Shown here: piece by piece, positions 44,548 to 52,826 of the stretch
Position numbering within the stretch: position 1 is the stretch's first letter
Layout: every line of letters begins with the position of its first letter
Notes under the pieces: model-generated
Told to the model about the DNA's origin: nothing
The model's database searches: none
Seen by the model: only the letters and a program-made list of their open reading frames with translations
Translations under genes and position numbers: made by a program
Source: Acetobacterium malicum subsp. dehalogenans DSM 11527
Lineage (GTDB): Bacteria; Bacillota; Clostridia; Eubacteriales; Eubacteriaceae
Assembly: GCF_000472665.1 (NCBI RefSeq)
Contig: NZ_AXAC01000015.1
Location: 34,858 to 98,857, forward strand
Direction: 5' to 3'
Length of the DNA: 64,000 nucleotides

Positions 44548-45915
44548 TCACTGGTTTCGATAAATGGACTGACCATTTATATTGGTCAGATTATATAAAC
44601 AAAAGGGGATCAGTTGCCCTTTTGGATTGACAACGTGGATACAACAATCCTTCACCCGCTCGAGATCGACATTCCAGACATCCTGAAACGCCATGGCGGA
44701 CAAACTAAATGAAGACTGTCTGATTTCATTGAGGATTTCATCCCATTGGTCTTGCTGATGATCCAGTTGCTTTTTTTCTTCATGCTTGTTGATCCTCGGA
44801 TCCCTGATTATTTCACTGCTGGCCCATTTCTGAGCGACCTGGGCCTTGGTTTTTTGTGCCCCGACTTCGGCATTTTCTACTTTTTCGCAACATTTGGCAG
44901 CGGATTGTAATAAGGTCAGCGTCTTGTTTGGTTGCACCAGATAGCTGCCAAGAAATGAGCAACGGGCATTTTCACATCCTGGCGGACTGAAGCCGCTCTT
45001 CAAGATTCGCCCCTCTGTCTGCATTTCAATTTGATCCATCAACTCGCCCAGGGTTAGTCGCTTGGCTTCCACCGGTAGACCGGGTATTCGCCCAAAGTAA
45101 CTCGCCGGTTGAAAGTGAACGCCTTTGACCGTTGGATTCCAGCTTGCCGCAAAATCAATGATACTGCCGATATTATGATCATTGATTCCCCGCACCAGGG
45201 TCGGTACCAGCACCACGCCGATGCGATATTTGCGGCAATTGTCCAGGGCTTTGGTTTTTACCGCCAGCAACGATTTTCCCCTTAACTTTTGGAAAATTTC
45301 ATCTTCAGTGCCGTCAAACTGAAGGAACACCGAATTAAGACCGGCTTCTTTCAAGGCCTTTACATACGCCTCGTCCTCACCTAACCGAATCCCATTGGTG
45401 TTGATCTGGATAAACGAAAAGCCCATTTCATGTCCCAATTTGATAATATCGGGCAAATCATCTCTTAAGGTGGGTTCGCCGCCTGAGAGTTGAATATTGC
45501 AGTTTCCAGATGTTTGCATCACGCGATTATACATAAATTCCAGTTGTTCCATGGACAGATCATCTTTTATATCGCCATTGGCATCTGCGAAGCAAAATGA
45601 ACAGCGCAGATTACAGCGCTGGGTGACTTCAATCAAGGCCGTGCAGGTATGCTGCCGGTGCGCCGCACATAAACCGCAGTCAAAGGGACAGCCTTTGTCA
45701 ATCGACGTATTCGGTCGCTTAATCACCGCCGGTATTTTGGGGCGTACCCATTTTTCTATCGGAATACTGCCACGCCAGAGCAAGGCTTTAAAACGACCGT
45801 GCTCCGGACATGATTTTTCCAGATAGGTTTCATTGTCTTTGGTCCAGATGATCGCATTGATTTTTTTCAGGCAAACAGGACAGAGGCTCTCGGTTTTTGA
45901 AATAATCCGCTTCAT
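44548..45915 (-). CDS. Radical SAM protein, TrsS type
   Basis: 455-aa radical SAM enzyme. An N-terminal zinc-ribbon-like region (LCPVCLKKINAIIW, SCPEHGRF, GCPFDCGLCAAHRQHTC) precedes the CxxxCxxC cluster site RCNLRCSFCFADANG, then QLSGGEPTLRDDLPD. Further Cys motifs are PPGCENARCSF (about 325), AAKCCEKV and a C-terminal PFCLYNLTN. The overall plan resembles tetraether-synthase-like proteins and the TrsS family found beside Mop-type enzymes. Some TrsS are selenoproteins; here no in-frame TGA is present. Product unknown. ATGA overlap with the C_GCAxxG_C_C gene. Confidence 0.85.
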   Translation of the reverse strand: MKRIISKTESLCPVCLKKINAIIWTKDNETYLEKSCPEHGRFKALLWRGSIPIEKWVRPKIPAVIKRPNTSIDKGCPFDCGLCAAHRQHTCTALIEVTQRCNLRCSFCFADANGDIKDDLSMEQLEFMYNRVMQTSGNCNIQLSGGEPTLRDDLPDIIKLGHEMGFSFIQINTNGIRLGEDEAYVKALKEAGLNSVFLQFDGTEDEIFQKLRGKSLLAVKTKALDNCRKYRIGVVLVPTLVRGINDHNIGSIIDFAASWNPTVKGVHFQPASYFGRIPGLPVEAKRLTLGELMDQIEMQTEGRILKSGFSPPGCENARCSFLGSYLVQPNKTLTLLQSAAKCCEKVENAEVGAQKTKAQVAQKWASSEIIRDPRINKHEEKKQLDHQQDQWDEILNEIRQSSFSLSAMAFQDVWNVDLERVKDCCIHVVNPKGQLIPFCLYNLTNINGQSIYRNQ

Positions 45916-46376
45916 TCGTTTTCCCGAAGCTCTCGATCGCCAAAGGTATAGCCATTTTCATAGAGAATCTCCCCAATCTTATCAAAGCTTTCCATGAGAA
46001 TATCGCCGCATTTAATCGGATATTCGATGCTACCGTTTCTACTAAATTCACGCACACCGACGATATCCATACACTCGGTGCTTTCAAACCGCCAGTCAAA
46101 CCATGAAGCAAACTCACGCACCATGCTCCCGTAATTCGCTTCGGAATATTCAGTGGTGGTCCCTTTACCGGCATACAGTCCGAAGATCCCGATCCCGCTG
46201 GTCAAAACCCCACAGGTTTTCTGACTACCGCCAATCCCGTTACATAAACCACCCATCACCCGCAAAAGATCAGCGTTCTCCTGCTCTTCCAGATCAAGGG
46301 CCAGCTTTAACATGATCTGACTGCAGCAAAAACCCTCTGATACCATCTTAAATACTTCAAATGCCTTATCGTCCAA
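45912..46376 (-). CDS. C_GCAxxG_C_C family protein
   Basis: 154-aa probable redox or metal-binding protein with the spaced cysteines EGFCCSQIMLK, GGLCNGIGGSQKTCGVLTSG, ESTECMDIVG and IKCGDIL. The second glycine-rich segment departs from the strict GCAxxG text. Function is unknown; this family commonly sits in the Mop accessory cluster. The frame is open to ATG 46427, but that overlaps the methyltransferase gene; TTG 46376 follows AGGTGG and starts at the usual family position. Confidence 0.83.
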   Translation of the reverse strand: MDDKAFEVFKMVSEGFCCSQIMLKLALDLEEQENADLLRVMGGLCNGIGGSQKTCGVLTSGIGIFGLYAGKGTTTEYSEANYGSMVREFASWFDWRFESTECMDIVGVREFSRNGSIEYPIKCGDILMESFDKIGEILYENGYTFGDRELRENE

Positions 46377-46381
46377 CTTCT

Positions 46382-47098
46382 TTATACCACCTTTCTTACG
46401 ATCAACATATAATAACCCGGTTTGCATTTTTTAAGGGCTTCCTGAAAATGAGCGGCGCAGGCCCCGCCGGTTTTCTGCCAAAATATCCCCATCGAACCAT
46501 ACTCAAAAATAATTTTTACCATTAACTGACTTAATCGTTCGCTGTGATCCTCCGATTTGACTACTTCAAAGCCATTTTTGACTAATTGCTGCTTAATATC
46601 TTCAAGTCCATAAAGGCCGCGCATACAACTTCTAAAATTATCTTTTTTGACTTCAACAACCAGCTCCGGTTTTCTGGCGTAGACATCGGTGATAAAAAAA
46701 TAGCCTCCGCTTTTCAAGATACGATGAACCCCGCTTAATACCGTACCGAGTTCATCCATTAAAGAAAGGGTACATTCGGAAATCACCCCATCAAAACTGT
46801 CATCATCAAAGGGTAGCATCTCACCGCTGCCAATGTGGTAGTCTCCGTCATCTCCGGTTTCTCGGGCAACTTGAATCAGTTTTTCGGATGGATCGATTCC
46901 CACCGACCGGATCCCCAGTTTCTTGTTGAGATAACGCATGGTGGCACCCTGACCGCAGCCAAGATCCAAAATCACTTGATCCGACCGCCATTGACACACC
47001 TCAATCCCCCGATCCGTTAATTCAAACCCGCCCGGTCTTAATGTTGTACCTAAAAGCTTTATCATCTCCGGGCTTTCGTAGGCACACTTTTTCTGCAT
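46382..47098 (-). CDS. SAM-dependent methyltransferase (TrsM type)
   Basis: 238-aa class I methyltransferase: motif I VILDLGCGQGATMRYL, acidic loop GIDPSEKLIQVA, post-I FDGVISECTLSLMDEL and GGYFFITDVYARKP. It lies directly upstream of the C_GCAxxG_C_C and radical SAM genes in the same direction with short gaps, so it probably acts in the same modification pathway. Substrate unknown; a molybdopterin-related or lipid/quinone-like acceptor cannot be told apart. AGGAGG precedes the ATG. Confidence 0.87.
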   Translation of the reverse strand: MQKKCAYESPEMIKLLGTTLRPGGFELTDRGIEVCQWRSDQVILDLGCGQGATMRYLNKKLGIRSVGIDPSEKLIQVARETGDDGDYHIGSGEMLPFDDDSFDGVISECTLSLMDELGTVLSGVHRILKSGGYFFITDVYARKPELVVEVKKDNFRSCMRGLYGLEDIKQQLVKNGFEVVKSEDHSERLSQLMVKIIFEYGSMGIFWQKTGGACAAHFQEALKKCKPGYYMLIVRKVV

Positions 47099-47134
47099 TT
47101 TGTTCCTCCTGTCCTTGGTTCATCTTTGCACAAT

Positions 47135-48154
47135 CTATTTGCCAAAGCCGCAATTTGGATAGGTACAGACCTCACAGGAAAGACAAAGCCCGCCCTGGCC
47201 CATGGTGGTAAAATCAGTGATCTGTAGTTTTTCATCGGTCATGATTCTCGATAATACCAGATCAAAAATGGTTCGCTTGGCATACATGACACAGCCTGGC
47301 AGACCCATGATGGGAATATTCTCTTGATAATAAGCCAGTAAGAACATCGCTCCCGGCAGCACCGGTGCACCATAGGTAATCATCCTGGCGCCGGTATTTT
47401 TAATGGCCAGGGGGGTCCGATCATCCGGATCCACACTCATCCCGCCGGTACAGATGATCATGTCAGCGCCCTGTTCAATCAGGCTGATGATCGACTGGGT
47501 GATCATTTCATGCTGATCATCAGAAATAACATGACCGATGATTTCCACATCAAATTCAGCCAGCTTTTCCGCTATCACCGGAGTGAAGGTATCCTTAATG
47601 CGACCGTGATAAACTTCACTTCCGGTTGTGACGATGCCAACTTTTTTATGGACATACTGGCGAATCTCAAAGATCGGCTCCCCTTCACAAATAGCTTTGG
47701 CCTGATTCATTTTTTGTTCTTCAATCACCAACGGGATGACCCGGGTGCCGGCAATGGTATCTCCTGCTTTGACCGGAAAGTTGCCATGGCGACTGGCGAT
47801 CATGATATCACCGAGGGCATTGATCTGATTCATTTTATCCAGATTGATTTTTAATACCCCGTCACTGGCTGCAATCAGCTCGATTTTTCCCTCTTTTATT
47901 TCAGTTGCATTCATATTATCACCTTTGCAAAGATGGTACAGCATCTCGGCGGCTTCATCTTCATGAATCATCCCGGCCTTTTTTTCCCACACATACAGGT
48001 GTTCTTTCCCAATTGAAAGAAGCACCGGAATGTCTTCTGCTCTTAAAACATGACCTTTTCTGAATACCGGTCCCTTTTTCTCACCGCGAATAATCTGGGT
48101 CATGTCGTGACATAATACATGCCCAACGGCTTCTGTGATCTTTACTAATTCCAT
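47135..48154 (-). CDS. MoeA-like molybdopterin-binding protein with Cys-rich tail
   Basis: 339-aa protein. The MoCF-binding domain (about 165-310) shows VGIVTTGSEVYHGRIKDTF, DDQHEMI, ICTGGMSVDPDDRTP and GLPGCVMYAKRTIFD. The N-terminal part differs from classical MoeA in being shorter, with HVLCHDMTQI at the start. The C-terminal tail GGLCLSCEVCTYPNCGFGK adds four cysteines absent from normal MoeA. It may bind molybdate/molybdopterin and transfer it to Mop or its chaperone (inference). Confidence 0.87.
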   Translation of the reverse strand: MELVKITEAVGHVLCHDMTQIIRGEKKGPVFRKGHVLRAEDIPVLLSIGKEHLYVWEKKAGMIHEDEAAEMLYHLCKGDNMNATEIKEGKIELIAASDGVLKINLDKMNQINALGDIMIASRHGNFPVKAGDTIAGTRVIPLVIEEQKMNQAKAICEGEPIFEIRQYVHKKVGIVTTGSEVYHGRIKDTFTPVIAEKLAEFDVEIIGHVISDDQHEMITQSIISLIEQGADMIICTGGMSVDPDDRTPLAIKNTGARMITYGAPVLPGAMFLLAYYQENIPIMGLPGCVMYAKRTIFDLVLSRIMTDEKLQITDFTTMGQGGLCLSCEVCTYPNCGFGK

Positions 48155-48180
48155 TATCTTTTATCCTTTTCTCAGCTTTT

Positions 48181-48384
48181 TTATTTATCTTCCAGTGCTG
48201 TTTCGACTTCCTTCATCTTGCCGTTAACAATCTCTTCCATGATATAGACCTGCCCGCAGACTGGACAGCGCGGAAAATCATGTCTGAATTGATGATTCAT
48301 ATAATTAAACTCAACCTTTTCCATTTGTAACGGGACCTGGCATTTCCCGCAGATCAGTTCACACTCCTGTTTGTTATTATCCAT
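48181..48384 (-). CDS. Small zinc-ribbon-like redox protein
   Basis: 67-aa protein with two CxxC pairs: LICGKCQVPL and FPRCPVCGQVYI. It resembles a rubredoxin- or zinc-ribbon-type module. The frame is open to 48435, but ATG 48384 (starting MDNNKQECEL) has GAGG nine bases upstream. It overlaps the 86-aa gene upstream by 8 bp, so the two are tightly coupled. Family members in Mop clusters are labelled DVU_1557-type redox proteins as I recall. Confidence 0.8.
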   Translation of the reverse strand: MDNNKQECELICGKCQVPLQMEKVEFNYMNHQFRHDFPRCPVCGQVYIMEEIVNGKMKEVETALEDK

Positions 48385-48637
48385 TTTTTGTAACCTCTTC
48401 AATCTGAATGCGATGATAATAAACCGAATCGACAATTACATCAGTCGCCTCAATTTTGTATTCAACCCAAAGCGTTAGCCTTCCGATTACCCGGTAGGCG
48501 GTAAATGTTTCTTTTTTGGTATTGATTATTTTCTGTTCTAAGTTCTCCGCCTGTTCAATCACGACACGGATATCTGCTAAAGAAATTCCTTCGCTTGCCA
48601 GTTTATTTACCAAAGTATCATTGATGATCAATTTCAT
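48377..48637 (-). CDS. Small unknown protein, related to the tail of the dicluster flavoprotein
   Basis: 86 aa, no named fold. The segment LTLWVEYKIEATDVIVDSVY and the following YHRIQIEE match the C-terminal 85 residues of the large flavoprotein at 49109 (LITYWVTYQKLSDGYELKNV, YAHRMKIADE) in order and spacing. No cysteines. It is probably a docking or scaffold module shared by two members of the cluster (inference). Confidence 0.78.
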   Translation of the reverse strand: MKLIINDTLVNKLASEGISLADIRVVIEQAENLEQKIINTKKETFTAYRVIGRLTLWVEYKIEATDVIVDSVYYHRIQIEEVTKNG

Positions 48638-48686
48638 TGGTGGCTCTCTTTTCCATTGTTATCATAAATTTCCAAAACTAACCTGA

Positions 48687-49073
48687 TCACTCGCCACATT
48701 CACAATCGCCGTGATGCTCATGCATATGGGGATCGGCCCCTTCGTAGTCGCGGATCAGGCTGAGCTGATAGGCTTCCATCAAATCCAATGCATCTTTCGC
48801 CGAAAAACTTTCTCCGGCATAACGGGTAATGCATGCCCCTGCTAATTCATCAAAAGCCGGCTGCAAAATACGATTGGTAATCACGGCCTCGCAACCGGAA
48901 TCAACTACTGCTTTGGCCATGGCAATACCATCATCACCATGTTGTTCTTCATTTGAATAGACGTCAAAACTTAGATCATCCGTTTCCACAATCAGGCAGT
49001 ATGGACTGCTCTCAAAGTCTTCCGACACCTGTGAATTCAATGCGGTTGCTGATGTTGTAATACCGATTTTCAT
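48687..49073 (-). CDS. NifX/NafY-like dinitrogenase iron-molybdenum cofactor family protein
   Basis: 128-aa protein with the NifX-type fold (KIGITTSATALNSQVSEDFE, SNEEQHGDDGIAMAKAVVDS, AVITNRILQPAF) and a metal-binding tail HMHEHHGDCECGE. Members bind Fe-S-Mo clusters or metallocofactor intermediates. In a Mop cluster without nitrogenase it more likely handles molybdenum or an Fe-S precursor. GGAGAAGCAC precedes the ATG. Confidence 0.88.
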   Translation of the reverse strand: MKIGITTSATALNSQVSEDFESSPYCLIVETDDLSFDVYSNEEQHGDDGIAMAKAVVDSGCEAVITNRILQPAFDELAGACITRYAGESFSAKDALDLMEAYQLSLIRDYEGADPHMHEHHGDCECGE

Positions 49074-49108
49074 TGTGCTTCTCCATTTCCATTTTTATAT
49101 ATTCATGA

Positions 49109-51400
49109 CTATTTTGCTGCCGGGTTCGAAAACTCATCGGCGATTTTCATCCGATGGGCATAAACATTTTTTAATTCGTAGCCGTCTGACAATTTTTGAT
49201 AAGTCACCCAATAAGTTATCAGACCGCGGGTCAGATGAGCGGTCACGTCAGAATTTACCTGATTAATAACGAGGTTTCCGGTCGTTTCGCCATTACTGAT
49301 CACCGCCATAACATCTTCATCCATAATCAGCTGGGCATTCATCACTTTTCGCAGTTCCGGCGAAATAACCAGCCGTGGCGCTGACTTAGGAATAGCTTGC
49401 TCTGAAGTAGCCAGTTCCACTGTTTTGGTGTCCGCAACGCTACCCGTCAGGCTGTTTTTTAAAGCGATCCGGTTCTGCCATCGTTGCGACAAACTAACGA
49501 CCGCAGTTGACTCGATTCCCAGATCAAAAATCAGATTCAGCAGATGATCGCTTTCTTTTCCGGCTGATGCAAAGGTATCCCGGCAATTTGAGCAATAGGT
49601 CACGTAGGGGTAATTGGCCTGATTGACGCGATCTGTAACAATCTTTTGCTTAAGCCCCGGGTTCACTGCCTGAATGTGGCCGCCATAACTGCAGCACTTG
49701 GCCAGTTCGCCTTGATCAGACAACTCTTCGACTTGATAACCGATGGTCGTTAAAAGACTGCGCACGCTCTTCTGCATCGGCTGATCATAGCGGCTGGCAC
49801 AGGGATCAAATATGGCCACCACATTTTTTTCATCATCATATTTCCAACGGGGATCAGGGTTGAGCGCCATCACCTGATAAAGGGAAATGGTTTTGATATC
49901 GGGCAAATACTGGGAAAATGTTTTCTTGCAGGTGGGGCAGGCCAGTACCACAAGCGGCTCTCCGGCTTCCTTCCACTGACTGGCAATTTGGGCATGAACC
50001 TGATCTCGCAGTGCTTCATCCCCAGCCCAGTCCGCCGGTACCCCACAACAGCCAACCAGAATTGACGCGTAGTGATCAAGCTTTTTGATAAACTCGAAGG
50101 CTGCGGTAACATAGCCTGGTGCCGATGCCCCGAGCTGACAACCGGGGAAAAACAGGTACTTGCTTTTTATTTTTTGTTCTGGAGTCATAAAGATATAGGC
50201 CTCATCGGAATTGGCAAATGCCATGTCCCGCATCCAGAAATCATGGTAGGCGGCGGGCATCGCTTTGTCTTTAAACAGGAAGTGTCTGGCTTTTAGAAGT
50301 TCCTCTTCCATATCGATACTTTCGGGACAGACGGTTTCACAAAGACCACATTGATTGCATGAATTAATCAACCGACTGGCAATGCGTTTAGAAAACTGTT
50401 CAACCGGCCGCATTGTCGCCATGACATCCTGGGTAATCCGCAGCGGTTTCTTTTTAAAATGCTGCATCATCTCGCAACTGTTGACACAAATATTGCAATC
50501 GCACTTCAGACAGCGTTTCGCCTCGCTGATCGCCTGCTCTGAAGTCATCACCCCATCGATCGCTTCCGGAAAAAGCGGATCTGAAATTTTTAATTTTAGA
50601 TATTTCTCTTCGACTTCATCTTTTAGGTAGGTTGATGGTACCCCGTCCATTAAATTAACCTTCAGATATTTTTCGATCGAATGGGATACCCGCACGCCAT
50701 GTTCGATTGCTGTAATCGGATCTGATCCAATCAACTCGCCGCCTAAAAAGACCCCCTGCTGTTGTGAACCGAGGGAATCCCGGTTCATGTCCGGTTCCAA
50801 CCCAAAGGTCCGGCCATTTTTGCCAGTTGCAATATAGATCGCGTCCGCCTCAATTTCGCTGAGATCGACTATTTCCCGGGAAGGGATCAAATTAAACCTG
50901 GCGTGTTTAAATTCAAGTTCAAACTCAGCCAGAATTACTTCCTGGGGCAGCGTTTTTTTTAGCGCCCCACCGGGAAACGCTTCTTTCTCATAAACCATCA
51001 CCTCATAATTTCTGCTGACCAGTTTATTGGCACACGCCATTCCGCTGAGACCCGCTCCGATAATGGCGACCCTTTTGTTTTTTTTAGGCGCATTAAAACT
51101 GATCGGATCCCGCTTATTCGTATATGCGACGCAGGCCATCTCTATTTTTCGCAACTCAATGGACAGATCCGATTGATTCCGCAGACAAACCAACTGACAA
51201 GGCTGGTGACAGATTCTGCTGACAATCCCCGGAAAAACAACCTGATTTCGGTATAAACGATAGGCTGCCGAAAAATTGCCATTCTGAACATTTTCGATCA
51301 CCGCCCGAACGTCTACTTTTAAGGGACAGACACTCATACAGGGAGCCGGTGTTCCCTGAAAGCATGCTTCTGTATAATTGGCAAAGTCATTAATTTCCAT
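49109..51400 (-). CDS. Pyridine nucleotide-disulfide oxidoreductase with dicluster and HdrB-like domains
   Basis: 763-aa soluble multi-domain redox protein. In order: GltD-like dicluster domain (PCMSVCPLKVDV, ICHQPCQLVC, 1-90), FAD/NAD domain (AIIGAGLSGMACANKL, about 105-290; the second nucleotide fold is short), ferredoxin sites (CNICVNSC near 305; CNQCGLCETVCPESID about 345), CCG domains like heterodisulfide reductase HdrB (VGCCGVPADWAGDEALRDQV, FDPCASRYD, CCSYGGHIQAVNPG, YCSNCRDTFAS, 415-630), and a C-terminal module (about 680-763) also found as the 86-aa protein. It probably transfers electrons between NAD(P)H or ferredoxin and the Mop system. Confidence 0.88.
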   Translation of the reverse strand: MEINDFANYTEACFQGTPAPCMSVCPLKVDVRAVIENVQNGNFSAAYRLYRNQVVFPGIVSRICHQPCQLVCLRNQSDLSIELRKIEMACVAYTNKRDPISFNAPKKNKRVAIIGAGLSGMACANKLVSRNYEVMVYEKEAFPGGALKKTLPQEVILAEFELEFKHARFNLIPSREIVDLSEIEADAIYIATGKNGRTFGLEPDMNRDSLGSQQQGVFLGGELIGSDPITAIEHGVRVSHSIEKYLKVNLMDGVPSTYLKDEVEEKYLKLKISDPLFPEAIDGVMTSEQAISEAKRCLKCDCNICVNSCEMMQHFKKKPLRITQDVMATMRPVEQFSKRIASRLINSCNQCGLCETVCPESIDMEEELLKARHFLFKDKAMPAAYHDFWMRDMAFANSDEAYIFMTPEQKIKSKYLFFPGCQLGASAPGYVTAAFEFIKKLDHYASILVGCCGVPADWAGDEALRDQVHAQIASQWKEAGEPLVVLACPTCKKTFSQYLPDIKTISLYQVMALNPDPRWKYDDEKNVVAIFDPCASRYDQPMQKSVRSLLTTIGYQVEELSDQGELAKCCSYGGHIQAVNPGLKQKIVTDRVNQANYPYVTYCSNCRDTFASAGKESDHLLNLIFDLGIESTAVVSLSQRWQNRIALKNSLTGSVADTKTVELATSEQAIPKSAPRLVISPELRKVMNAQLIMDEDVMAVISNGETTGNLVINQVNSDVTAHLTRGLITYWVTYQKLSDGYELKNVYAHRMKIADEFSNPAAK

Positions 51401-51474
51401 TTGTTTTACCTCTGTTTATATTTTCAGGATAAATTTACTCAATATTGATCCAAGATCGATTATCTTAGTAATGT

Positions 51475-51523
51475 GGACAAGGGGCAGAAGCTCACGTTTT
51501 AGCCTCATACCCCTTAGTTGTCC
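51475..51523 (-). promoter_or_regulatory. Three-part hairpin between gldA-like gene and dicluster gene
   Basis: On the minus strand GGACAA...TTGTCC, GGGG...CCCC and GAGGCT...AGCTTC nest into one hairpin of about 16 pairs with a small bulge and loop AAAACGTG. No T run follows, so it is not a simple terminator. Possible mRNA processing, stability or regulatory element within the operon. Confidence 0.5.
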
Positions 51524-51641
51524 ATTATTCATTTAATAATTCTATATGATAATTCGTAAAGGTTTTGCTTGTTTCGTTCGGTATTCGGACGATTTAATTT
51601 CCAGGAGATATCTTAAAATCAATGTGTTTTAAATCTACTTC

Positions 51642-52745
51642 TTACTGTCGGGCTGCTTTAAATTTTTTACCCAGAGCATCGGCTAAAATCATCACATCAT
51701 ACAGCTCTTCTGGGGTACAGCCGCCTGGTTCATTCTGGGCGCTGTCAGTTGGCGATGCTGCTTTTGCGGCGGCAATTTTACAGCGTTCTTTATCCGTAAT
51801 ACCCATATCGGCCAAAGTCATTGGTGATCCAATGGCGTAGCAGAAATTCATCACTTCATCAAGCAATTCGGTTGGGGCACATTCAAAGAGAAGCTGGCAA
51901 ATAGTACCGAAGGCAACCACATCACCATGCATGGAAGTACACTCATCCACGTCAGTCATGCCATTATAAATGGCATGGGCAATGGAAACACCGGCATTGT
52001 CACAGCCAACACCGCTTAGGTATATCGATGCTTCGATGGCTGCTTCCAGGTCATCGGTGACGACATGGTTTTCATTGGCAACAATTGCGCGGGGGCCATG
52101 TTCAATAATGGTTTTATAACAAAGTTCGGTAATTGCAAAAGCTACTTTAGTAATTCCGCCATTTTCAACACTGGGGGCCGCTGTTCGCACACAGGTCAAA
52201 GCTTCAAAATAAGTTGCCAATGCATCGCCCATGCCGGCAACCAGGAATTTTACTGGTGAATCAGCAATAACCTGGGAGTCAACAATGACCATTTCGGGAT
52301 TTTTGGGATAGCATAGGTAAGCGTTGAAGGTGTGGTCATCATTATAAATAACCGATAATCCGGTACAAGCCGCATCACAGGAGGCAACGGTGGGCACAAT
52401 CACAACCGCTTTGCCTTCATAGAAAGCCACCGCTTTGGCGGTATCGATGACGGAACCGCCACCGATCCCAACAATCACATCGATGCTGTCTTCTTTTACT
52501 ATTTTTCGCAATGCTTCAATGGTGCTGATGGTGGAATGACCACTGAAATTTTCATAGCGGCGTTTAGCGTCTTTACCTTCATAACTTTTTTCAATTTTAA
52601 CCTTAGCCGCCGCCCCACTTCTGCCCCCGGCAATAAACAGGAAAGATTTTCCTAAATATTCGACCCGGTCTGCAAATTCCAGTAAGGCGTCTTTTCCCTG
52701 CACATAAGCACCTGGTGCTCTCATTAATTTAATTCTTTTTGCCAT
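51642..52745 (-). CDS. GldA-like iron/zinc alcohol dehydrogenase
   Basis: 367-aa paralogue of the glycerol dehydrogenase at 33637: NAD site GIGGGSVIDTAKA, phosphate loop PTVASCDAACTGLSV, metal ligands in GMGDALATYFEA, IAHAIYNGMT and CTSMHGDVVAFG. Location between Mop and its accessory genes suggests that it oxidises an alcohol to the aldehyde or ketone handled by Mop rather than glycerol. GAGGAGAC lies upstream of the ATG. Confidence 0.88.
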   Translation of the reverse strand: MAKRIKLMRAPGAYVQGKDALLEFADRVEYLGKSFLFIAGGRSGAAAKVKIEKSYEGKDAKRRYENFSGHSTISTIEALRKIVKEDSIDVIVGIGGGSVIDTAKAVAFYEGKAVVIVPTVASCDAACTGLSVIYNDDHTFNAYLCYPKNPEMVIVDSQVIADSPVKFLVAGMGDALATYFEALTCVRTAAPSVENGGITKVAFAITELCYKTIIEHGPRAIVANENHVVTDDLEAAIEASIYLSGVGCDNAGVSIAHAIYNGMTDVDECTSMHGDVVAFGTICQLLFECAPTELLDEVMNFCYAIGSPMTLADMGITDKERCKIAAAKAASPTDSAQNEPGGCTPEELYDVMILADALGKKFKAARQ

Positions 52746-52826
52746 AAATGTTGTCTCCTCTTGTTATTTTTATTGAGTTACCCTCTATCTATCAAAGTTT
52801 TCTGTTAAAGTTATCAATGAAAATTT

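Noticed and set aside
44548..45915. TrsS as a selenoprotein
   Set aside because: No in-frame TGA is present; the frame has Cys at PPGCENARCSF and stops normally.
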